64,000 nucleotides of DNA from Collinsella sp. An2 (GTDB lineage: Bacteria > Actinomycetota > Coriobacteriia > Coriobacteriales > Coriobacteriaceae). The stretch lies in the NCBI RefSeq assembly GCF_002160065.1, contig NZ_NFJW01000002.1, positions 124,001 to 188,000 of the forward strand, in the 5' to 3' direction. Positions 7,808-16,789 of the stretch are shown piece after piece. The notes beneath the pieces are model-generated. The model was not told the origin of the DNA. It saw only the letters and a list, made by a program, of their open reading frames with translations, and did not search any database. The position numbers were made by a program, and so were the translations under genes. Each line of letters starts with the position of its first letter. Within the stretch, counting starts at the first letter, position 1.

Positions 7808-9166
7808 ATGGCAGACGACTTCTATCCCTTCGTGGACTCGGGCGACCGAGCACCGGACAACAGCCACATCACCGGCGAAGCCGACACCACGGAACGCGCC
7901 GACGAGCCCCTCGGCACCGAGGCGCCACGGGCTGCCTTCGCGACGCGTATCGCCATCTATGACGACATGTTCTCTACGCCGCGTGTCGTGGTGATAGAGC
8001 CCAACGAAGTGCGCCCCTATCTTGAAGAGGTAACCAACACGGTGTACCGCTGCATGAAAGAACAGGGCGGCAACGTCTCGCTCATGGTGATCAGAGAGAT
8101 CGTCGAGAACTTCATCCACGCCCACTTCGTCGAGCCCATCATCTCGATTCTCGATGGGGGCAACACCATCCGCTTCGCCGACCAAGGGCCCGGCATCGCC
8201 GACAAGGAGCGCGCCTTTGAGTTTGGCGTGACGTCGGCAGACCGAGATATGAAGCGCTATATCCGAGGCACCGGCGCGGGCTTTCCCATGGTGCAGCAAT
8301 ACCTTGAAGCCGCCGGGGGCGCCGTGTCGATTGAAGACAACCTGGGCGCCGGCACGGTCGTGACCGTGAGCCTGGACCCGGCGCGCGTAAGCGAGATTCG
8401 CGCAACCGCCTCGCGCGGCGCGGCGGTGCGGGGAGGGACTGTACAGGGACAGGCGCCGCAACAGCAGGGCCTGTCCCAGGCGACGCCGAGCCCTCAGCAG
8501 ATGACGCCCATGCCCAGCGAGTCCGCCCCGTACACGCCGGATGGCACCGCACCCAGCGCAACGCCCGCCGCGGCACCCTGGGCAGGACCGGAGGCCGCGC
8601 CTTATGCCCCGGCGCCATCTCCGGAGACGGGCGGCGCACAGAACCCGCAAGCCGCTGGTAACGTAGGCAACGGAACATATCCCCAGGCAACGCCGGGAAC
8701 TCCGGGATACATGCCGCCCGCGGGATACCCCGCACCGCAAGGGAGCTGGGGACAGCAGGGCTACTGGCCCGGATGGAATCCGGCGTATCCCACTCAGTCC
8801 TATGCGACGCCGGCGTGGCAGGCCCAACCGGGCGCCGCAGGATATCCCTTCGGTTATCAACAGCCCTACCATCAGTTTTCCACAATTCAACAACCGGCTG
8901 GTCAAGCCTATGGTTCGGCGCCCCAAGGCACGGAGGCTACAGGTATGACAAGCGGGCCCTACGTAAGCGAGCGCGGACGCCTGGCGCTGGCGTTTCTCCT
9001 GGAGCACGGGCAGGCAGGGCCCACCGACCTGGCAACGGCGTTTGGGCACTCGGGTCCCACGTGGTCACGAGAGCTTGCTACACTGAATGAATGCGGATTC
9101 GTGGTAAAACACGGCCAAAAGTATCACCTCACCGAGCTGGGATCGTCGTGGACCCGGTCCCAGTGA
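7808..9166 (+). CDS. GHKL ATPase fused to a C-terminal winged helix, directly upstream of dnaA
   Basis: 452 residues. Residues about 85-200 form a histidine-kinase-type ATP-binding fold: N box REIVENFIHAHF, G1 box FADQGPGIAD, G2 region YIRGTGAGFPMVQQYLEAAGG and the closing LGAGTVVTVSL, closest in style to the SpoIIAB/RsbW type. No phospho-acceptor His domain is visible. A Pro/Gln/Ala/Tyr-rich, probably unfolded linker spans about 215-375. The last 70 residues (GRLALAFLLEHGQAGPTDLA through LTELGSSW) look like a winged helix. It lies between the upstream DnaA boxes and dnaA, where most bacteria have dnaA itself. The role is unknown; sensing, anti-sigma-like or origin-linked regulation are all possible. 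Start: ATG at 7808, weak upstream site. Confidence 0.8.
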   Translation: MADDFYPFVDSGDRAPDNSHITGEADTTERADEPLGTEAPRAAFATRIAIYDDMFSTPRVVVIEPNEVRPYLEEVTNTVYRCMKEQGGNVSLMVIREIVENFIHAHFVEPIISILDGGNTIRFADQGPGIADKERAFEFGVTSADRDMKRYIRGTGAGFPMVQQYLEAAGGAVSIEDNLGAGTVVTVSLDPARVSEIRATASRGAAVRGGTVQGQAPQQQGLSQATPSPQQMTPMPSESAPYTPDGTAPSATPAAAPWAGPEAAPYAPAPSPETGGAQNPQAAGNVGNGTYPQATPGTPGYMPPAGYPAPQGSWGQQGYWPGWNPAYPTQSYATPAWQAQPGAAGYPFGYQQPYHQFSTIQQPAGQAYGSAPQGTEATGMTSGPYVSERGRLALAFLLEHGQAGPTDLATAFGHSGPTWSRELATLNECGFVVKHGQKYHLTELGSSWTRSQ

Positions 9167-9240
9167 CCGCTGCTGCATAAACCACGGGACAAGGCTGAGG
9201 TTACCGGCGGCAAGCTGAGGAGAATTGGGCGGAAGGCGAC

Positions 9241-10971
9241 ATGGACAACGAGGCGAAAATCATCCTAGACGACACCATCTCGTTTTGCAGGAGAGACGGA
9301 CGCGACGCCCGTCTTATCAACATGCTTGCCCAATCACTGCCGCTCGAGCTCACCGACGAGAGCCTCACCATCGAGGCGCCCTCCCGCTTCGCCTATGCCT
9401 ACCTCATGAAGCAGCGCGAGATCATCGAACGCTATCTGGAGGAGATCGCGTTTTGCCCCCTGTCGTTGCATGTGACAGTTCCGCAAGATCCCGCCGCCAC
9501 CTCGCAGACGCCCGTCGCGCCCGCACCGTCCGTCGAGCGAAGCGCTGCCCCGGAGGCGCATGCGCCGGCCGCCTCGGCGACCATGGCCTATCCCGAGAGC
9601 GCTCCGATAGCCGAGCCTGCGGTCGCGACGCCCGTCGATGCCATGCCTGCGAGGCCGGCAGCATCCACACTGGAGGCGGCGCCGTCGCCCTTCACTGCCG
9701 CAGCGGACACCAAGGTCACGGTCACCAACACGCTTTCGCCCGAGGCGTTTCGCAAGATGGTCGCCACCATGAAGGGCGAGGAGCAGGCGCGTCGTGCAGG
9801 AACCCCCGCACCCGTCGCGCCGTCGCCAGAGCCCGAAAGCGCCCCGGCGCACCAGGCGCACGCCAACTCGAAGTTCACGTTCGAGAACTTCGTCTATGGC
9901 GACGAGAACAAGCATGCCTACCAGTCGGCCGTCCGCTTTGCCGCCATGGCCGAGGAGCCTGGCAGCTGCACGTCGCTGTTCATCTATGGAAACTCTGGCC
10001 TTGGCAAGACGCACCTGCTGCTCGCGATAAAGAACTATCTCAACGAGACGAAGCCCTACATCCGCGTGAAGTATGCGAACTCCCAGGCTTATATCGACGA
10101 CTTCATCAACGAAGTCGCCATCCAGAAGACCGAGGGACGCGCCATCCTGCGCGACTACCACGATGCCGATGTGCTCATCATCGACGACATCCAGAACATC
10201 ATCGGCAAGACGGCGAGCATCGAATACTTCTTCCGTCTCATGGACGAGTTCATCCGAGACAACAAGAAGATCGTGATCGCATCGGACCGCGCACCCAAGA
10301 AACTCGGCATGGACGAGCGTCTCACCAGCCGCTTCAACGCCGGCATGCTCTGCCTGGTGTCCGAGCCGGGCTTCGAGATGAAGTACACCATCCTCAAGCG
10401 CTACTACGAGCACACCATCCTGCCTGCCGCCGAGGCGGAGCGCACCGCAGGCACCGGCGACGATTCGCTGCTGGGAACCATCCGCTCGGGAGGGGGACAC
10501 CTCACCGACGAGCAGCTGCGGCATATGGCCGAGATCTCGGGCACCAACATCCGCGAGCTCGAAAGCTTCTGCGAGCGCTGCGCGGGCGACTCGTTCGAGA
10601 AGGAGCAGGCTGGCCAGGAGCTCACCGGCGACGACATCGACCGCATCGCGAACGAATACTTCGACACGGCGCACAAGAAGATCCACGTCGACACTGTGCA
10701 GGCCGTCGTCGAGGAGTTCTATCACGTAAGCCATGAGGACCTCATCGGACCCCGGCGTCCGGCAAACATCGCCTTCGCACGCCACGTGGCCGTCTATCTC
10801 GCCATGGACATGTGCGAGATGACCACCCCCATGGTGGGCGCCGAGTTTGGCGGCCGCGACCATTCGACCGTCCTCAACTCCATCAAGGTCATCGAAAAGA
10901 AGGTTAAAGAGGACCGCAGCCTCGTCGAGGACCTTCAGCTGCTGCGCAACAAGATCATCCTGCGCTCATAG
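9241..10971 (+). CDS. dnaA: Chromosomal replication initiator DnaA
   Basis: AAA+ initiator that binds DnaA boxes and melts oriC. It has 576 residues, about 100 more than the common length, because domain II (about 90-215) is a long Pro/Ala/Glu-rich linker. Domain I occupies the first 80 residues. Domain III has Walker A GNSGLGKTHLL (around 251) and Walker B VLIIDDIQNI. Domain IV ends with the DnaA-box reader EFGGRDHSTVLNSI. Between Walker B and domain IV there is an extra Gly/Glu-rich insert near EAERTAGTGDDSLLGTIRSG. Start ATG 9241, preceded by a modest purine-rich stretch. Confidence 0.97.
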   Translation: MDNEAKIILDDTISFCRRDGRDARLINMLAQSLPLELTDESLTIEAPSRFAYAYLMKQREIIERYLEEIAFCPLSLHVTVPQDPAATSQTPVAPAPSVERSAAPEAHAPAASATMAYPESAPIAEPAVATPVDAMPARPAASTLEAAPSPFTAAADTKVTVTNTLSPEAFRKMVATMKGEEQARRAGTPAPVAPSPEPESAPAHQAHANSKFTFENFVYGDENKHAYQSAVRFAAMAEEPGSCTSLFIYGNSGLGKTHLLLAIKNYLNETKPYIRVKYANSQAYIDDFINEVAIQKTEGRAILRDYHDADVLIIDDIQNIIGKTASIEYFFRLMDEFIRDNKKIVIASDRAPKKLGMDERLTSRFNAGMLCLVSEPGFEMKYTILKRYYEHTILPAAEAERTAGTGDDSLLGTIRSGGGHLTDEQLRHMAEISGTNIRELESFCERCAGDSFEKEQAGQELTGDDIDRIANEYFDTAHKKIHVDTVQAVVEEFYHVSHEDLIGPRRPANIAFARHVAVYLAMDMCEMTTPMVGAEFGGRDHSTVLNSIKVIEKKVKEDRSLVEDLQLLRNKIILRS

Positions 10972-11236
10972 CGGGCGCAGGCGTTACTAGCCAGCACGCT
11001 CGGCGTGCAGGGACAAGGTGTGAAAAGGAGCGGGAAAGGGTGTTGAGAAGTCGATGCCGTACGTGGAGAATTGGGGAGGGTGTTCGTGGCTGTTGATAAC
11101 CACCCCTGTTCTCAACATGGGAAGGTCAACAACTCTATGAGCCGCGACCTGCCCGTTTGCTAGTTGCCCACACCGTCCACGGTCTTATTACTATTATGAA
11201 AGATATATCTCTATAGATATAAAGAAAGGGAGCGCC
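10972..11236. other. oriC: dnaA-dnaN spacer with DnaA boxes and AT-rich segment, candidate oriC part 2
   Basis: TGTTGATAA at 11091-11099 is the reverse of TTATCAACA. Partial matches occur at 11041, 11109-11117 (TTCTCAACA) and near 11128. A short AT-rich tract (about 11184-11226) just before dnaN could be the unwinding element or simply the dnaN leader. With the boxes at 7660-7765 this would give a bipartite origin. Confidence 0.6.
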
Positions 11237-12340
11237 ATGAAGTTCACCGTAAGCCAGAGCTCGTTGTCAGACGCCATCGCAATCGTGTCGAAGGGTGTCG
11301 CCAACGCGTCGACGCTTCCCATCCTCTCCGGCGTGCTGGTGCGGGCTATGGACGGCGTGCTCGAATTCCAGACGTCAAACTACACCATATCTATCCGTCA
11401 CCGCATCGCCGCACATGTTGAGGAGCCAGGCGAGATGGTGATTCCCTGCAAGATGCTCTCCAACATCACCAAAACGCTTCCCGACGCCCCGGTGCGATTC
11501 GAGCAGGCCGATCGTCAGGTGCTGATCAGCTGCGAGAAGAGCCGTTTCCGCCTGAATACGCTTGACGCCGCCGACTTCCCCGAGTTCCCCACCTACGCCA
11601 TCGAGGCGGCCGTGGAGCTGCCGACCAACCTGCTGACCGAGATGGTCGCCCGCGTGTGGCGCGTCACCTCGAACGACAAGGCCCGTCCTATCCTGGGCGG
11701 CGTCCACATGACGGTCGAAAACAACACGATCCGCCTCGTCGCGACCGACTCCTTCCGACTTGCCGTGGTCGACACCCAGGTTGAGACGTCGTCGCTTGAG
11801 GGAAGCTTCGAGCTCAATGTTCCGGCCGAGGCCTTCAACGACGCGCTGTCCATCATGAGCGACCAGCCGCAGATCATGGTGGGTGCGACCGATACTCAGG
11901 TGGTCTTCGAAGCGGGCAACACCTGCTACGTCTCGCGCCGCATCGAGGGCATGTATCCCAACTACAAGCAGCTCATCCCCGATTCATGTGTGACGAGCGT
12001 GAAGATCGATGTCGACGCCTTCTCGGCCGCCCTGAAGCGCGTCGCGGTCATCGCGACCACCAACCCCGCCGTCAAGTTCGAGGTCGATGCGCAGGCGGGC
12101 ACGCTGTCGCTTTCGTCGATCTCGAACGACCAGGACCTCGCGCAGGAGACGATCGACGTCGAGGTCGAGGGCGAAAGCGGTGTGATCGCCTTCAACTATC
12201 ACTACATCTTCGGCTGCCTGAACGTGCTCGGTCGCGAGAAGGAGATCACGCTCGAGCTGAAGAGCTATGCTGCCGCGGGCGTGTTCAAGGCGTATGACAA
12301 GATCAACTATTTGTACCTTGTCATGCCCGTCCGCATCTAA
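11237..12340 (+). CDS. dnaN: DNA polymerase III sliding clamp (beta subunit)
   Basis: 367 residues, the usual length for the three-domain ring-forming clamp. It starts MKFTVSQSSLSDAI and ends with the conserved YLVMPVRI, which forms part of the partner-binding pocket. AAAGGGAG lies just before the ATG. It is followed at once by a 110-base hairpin repeat beginning at its stop codon. Confidence 0.97.
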   Translation: MKFTVSQSSLSDAIAIVSKGVANASTLPILSGVLVRAMDGVLEFQTSNYTISIRHRIAAHVEEPGEMVIPCKMLSNITKTLPDAPVRFEQADRQVLISCEKSRFRLNTLDAADFPEFPTYAIEAAVELPTNLLTEMVARVWRVTSNDKARPILGGVHMTVENNTIRLVATDSFRLAVVDTQVETSSLEGSFELNVPAEAFNDALSIMSDQPQIMVGATDTQVVFEAGNTCYVSRRIEGMYPNYKQLIPDSCVTSVKIDVDAFSAALKRVAVIATTNPAVKFEVDAQAGTLSLSSISNDQDLAQETIDVEVEGESGVIAFNYHYIFGCLNVLGREKEITLELKSYAAAGVFKAYDKINYLYLVMPVRI

Positions 12341-12449
12341 TTCTTGGGCGCTGAGGCACCGCGCCTCGGGGCTCACTCGTCGGTCGCCGCACGCTAGGCG
12401 TGCTCCCTCCTCGTTCGCCTCGATCCACGGCACCTCAGCACCCAAGAAT
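12340..12449. repeat. Dispersed hairpin repeat family A, copy after dnaN
   Basis: Imperfect inverted repeat whose outer arms (12340-12361 and 12428-12449, 19 of 22 matching) begin at the dnaN stop codon. The core carries GGCTCACTCGTCGGTCG. A second copy follows gyrB at 16556-16662. It may also act as the dnaN terminator. Confidence 0.75.
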
Positions 12450-12640
12450 GATTGAGAGGGCGTGGTGCCGGCGTGCGCCCTCCTCTTTCGGGGCAGCCTA
12501 CGGCACCTCAGCGCCGGGAGGGGCGCTCCTGGCCGAGGCGTACTCCTTCCTCATTCAGGGCAATCTGCGGCATCTGAAGGGCCTCATGGGGGTGCCGACG
12601 CGCCGCACGCTAGGCTGGGGGCCTCACACGTCGGGTTGAT
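12450..12640. repeat. Degenerate fragments of repeat family A
   Basis: The rest of the dnaN-recF gap has no gene. It contains at least two decayed copies: CTACGGCACCTCAGCGCC near 12497-12514, GGCGTACTCCTTCCTCATTC near 12537-12556, and CGCCGCACGCTAGGC at 12601-12615, all matching parts of the complete copies. Confidence 0.6.
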
Positions 12641-12667
12641 ATCAATCGTTGACGGGAAGGAGGGGAT

Positions 12668-13849
12668 ATGACGATCTTCGCGCGCGAGTTGGCGGTGCGT
12701 TCGTATCGAAGCTACGAGACGTACGACCTCGCGCTCGCCGACGGCGTGACGGTGCTTGTGGGCAGAAACGCCGTAGGCAAGACGAATCTCATCGAAGCGT
12801 TGCAGCTGCTCACCACGGGCAGGTCGTTTCGACGGCCGTCGCCGGTAGAGCTCGTGCGCGCCGGCTGCGACCGCTGCCGCCTTGAGCTGACGCTCGAGGG
12901 CGAGGGTCGTGTCATCGACATGGCGCTCGAGGTGTCCGACGGCAAGCGGTCTTTTCGTCGCAACGGGAAGCGCTGCGCCGCCTCGGGCGTTCGCGGCGTC
13001 CTGCCGTCTGTCCTCTTCTGTCCCGACGACCTTGACATGGTCAAGCGCTCTGCGCGCGTGCGCCGCGACGCGCTCGATGCCTTTGGCATGCAGCTCAACG
13101 AGCGCTATGCCGAGCTCGTAGGGACCTACGAGCGCATCGTCGAGCAGCGCAACAGCTTGCTGCGCGAACGCGCTTGCTCCCCCGACCTTATGGCCGCCTG
13201 GGACGACGCCCTCGTGACCACAGGCGCCGCCCTCATGGACCATCGCATGGCGCTGCTGGAACGCATCCGCGTCCATCTGGTGCGCGCCTATGGCAGCATC
13301 GCCCCGCACGAGCAGGCAGACGTCGCCTACGTTCCCTCTGCGAATCAGGAAGGCGCCGAGGATGCCCCGCTGCCTGCAGACCGTGGTGCCCTGCGCGAAC
13401 AGCTGGAGAACCAGTTCCGTCACAGGCTCGAGGAGCTTCGCGACGAGGAGTGGCGCCGCGGCATGACGCTGGTGGGACCACACCGCGACGAGGTCGCATT
13501 CAGCATCGACGGTCGTCCCGCGCGGACCTATGCGTCTCAGGGCCAACAGCGCAGCCTGGTGCTCGCGTGGAAGGTCGCCGAGGTGGAGGTCACGCGCGAC
13601 ATTCTCAGCCGTCCGCCCTTACTGCTGCTCGACGACGTCATGTCCGAGCTCGACGCCCATCGCCGCGACGCGTTTTTAGGTTCAATCGAGGGTGAAGTCC
13701 AGACCGTCATCACCACGACGAATCTGGGGTATTTCACCCCGGACGTGCTCGGGCGCGCCCGCGTGATCGAGATCGGCGGCGCGGAAGGCGACCCCGCCCC
13801 CGCCTCCGCGTCGGCGCCGGTCGGAAAGGGGGTTGCACGTGAAACATGA
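12668..13849 (+). CDS. recF: DNA replication and repair protein RecF
   Basis: SMC-like ATPase that loads RecA at gaps with RecO and RecR. It has 393 residues. Walker A is GRNAVGKTNLIEAL (about 33-46), the ABC signature region is SQGQQRSLVLAWK, and Walker B is LLLLDDVMSELD. GGAAGGAGGGG lies 3-13 bases before the ATG. The last 25 residues are Ala/Pro-rich. The stop overlaps the start of the next gene. Confidence 0.95.
   Translation: MTIFARELAVRSYRSYETYDLALADGVTVLVGRNAVGKTNLIEALQLLTTGRSFRRPSPVELVRAGCDRCRLELTLEGEGRVIDMALEVSDGKRSFRRNGKRCAASGVRGVLPSVLFCPDDLDMVKRSARVRRDALDAFGMQLNERYAELVGTYERIVEQRNSLLRERACSPDLMAAWDDALVTTGAALMDHRMALLERIRVHLVRAYGSIAPHEQADVAYVPSANQEGAEDAPLPADRGALREQLENQFRHRLEELRDEEWRRGMTLVGPHRDEVAFSIDGRPARTYASQGQQRSLVLAWKVAEVEVTRDILSRPPLLLLDDVMSELDAHRRDAFLGSIEGEVQTVITTTNLGYFTPDVLGRARVIEIGGAEGDPAPASASAPVGKGVARET
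13831..13846. other. Degenerate parS-like site at the recF/DUF721 junction
   Basis: GGTTGCACGTGAAACA matches the parS consensus at 14 of 16 positions, with the right half perfect. It lies inside the overlap of the two genes and next to the downstream start. ParB binding is only a suggestion. Confidence 0.4.
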
Positions 13850-14414
13850 CGATGCCCTTCGTTCACGCAAGACCGTCGGCCTCGACGCCTTTTTGGGCGC
13901 CGAGCGCAGCCGCATCATAGACGCGGCGACGCCCGAGCGCCGCGAACAGATGCATGCTGCCGAGCGCACCCGTGAGGTCTATCGTGCCTGGAATGCCGTC
14001 TGCGGCGGCACCCGGGAGGGCGGCCACGTGACGGGCCTTCGCTATCTGCCCGAGTCCAACCAGCTGCTCGTTTATGCCGACGCTCCCGCATGGACGCAGG
14101 AGCTCACCATGCTTCGCGAGATCATTCGCGCCCGCATGGCGCGCGAGGGGATTGACCTTGACGGGTTCGTCTTTCGTACCTCGCGCCCCGGTTACGGCTC
14201 CACTGAGGGGTCCCCGCGCAAGGGCCCGCGACCTCGCGGAGCCGCCTCTCAGGCGAAGCCTGCGCCCAGGTGTCCTCTCACCGACGATGAGGCTGCCTCG
14301 CTTTCACGCGCGGTTGAGCCCATCGAGGACCGTCGCCTCCGAGACGCCCTTAAATCGGCCATGGCTGCCAGTCTTGAGTGGAAAAAGGGTAAGGAAGCCC
14401 AAAACAAGCCTTAA
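13839..14414 (+). CDS. DUF721 / DciA-like protein
   Basis: About 191 residues. The family (DUF721) includes DciA, the loader of replicative helicase in bacteria without DnaC, and is typically found between recF and gyrB in Actinobacteria. The conserved KH-like part is LPESNQLLVYADAPAWTQELTMLREIIRARM. The C-terminal tail is basic. The start is uncertain: a GTG at 13839 lies 7 bases after GGGGG, whereas a TTG at 13833 overlaps that site. It overlaps the recF end by 11 bases. Confidence 0.8.
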   Translation: MKHDDALRSRKTVGLDAFLGAERSRIIDAATPERREQMHAAERTREVYRAWNAVCGGTREGGHVTGLRYLPESNQLLVYADAPAWTQELTMLREIIRARMAREGIDLDGFVFRTSRPGYGSTEGSPRKGPRPRGAASQAKPAPRCPLTDDEAASLSRAVEPIEDRRLRDALKSAMAASLEWKKGKEAQNKP

Positions 14415-14518
14415 ATCCATTCTGGTTGCCTTGTAGAGGTATGTTCATGCCGTTCAGACACGTCGCCTTATCCGTTATCATAGAAAGGATTGCAGCATCA
14501 ACGCACCTTTTCTTATGA

Positions 14519-16555
<2,037 letters not shown>

Positions 16556-16662
16556 CGCTCGCTTCCTCAGGCACCGCATCTTGGGGCTCACTCGTCGGTC
16601 GGCGCCCTTAGGCGTCCTCCCTCCTTGTTCACCCCAATCTGCGGCACCTGAGAAACCGAGCG
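16556..16662. repeat. Dispersed hairpin repeat family A, copy after gyrB
   Basis: Begins directly after the gyrB stop, just as the first copy begins at the dnaN stop. Outer arms CGCTCGCTTCCTCAGGCACC and the facing CACCTGAGAAACCGAGCG pair imperfectly. The core shares GGCTCACTCGTCGGTCG and much of the following 50 bases with 12340-12449. Confidence 0.78.
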
Positions 16663-16717
16663 GACCTGAATGGGCAATTTGGGGACAGTAAATTGACCTC
16701 GAGCTGACCTGCGGAAT

Positions 16718-16746
16718 GTCAAATGGGGGACAGCCCCCAAATTGAC
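16718..16746. repeat. Hairpin upstream of gyrA
   Basis: GTCAAATGGGGG and CCCCCAAATTGAC pair around ACAG, about 45 bases before the gyrA start. A similar GGGGACAG segment lies at 16681. It could be a terminator for gyrB or part of the gyrA leader. Confidence 0.45.
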
Positions 16747-16789
16747 CATTTTGAACGTGAGACGACCACGACCTAAGTAGGAGGTATAC

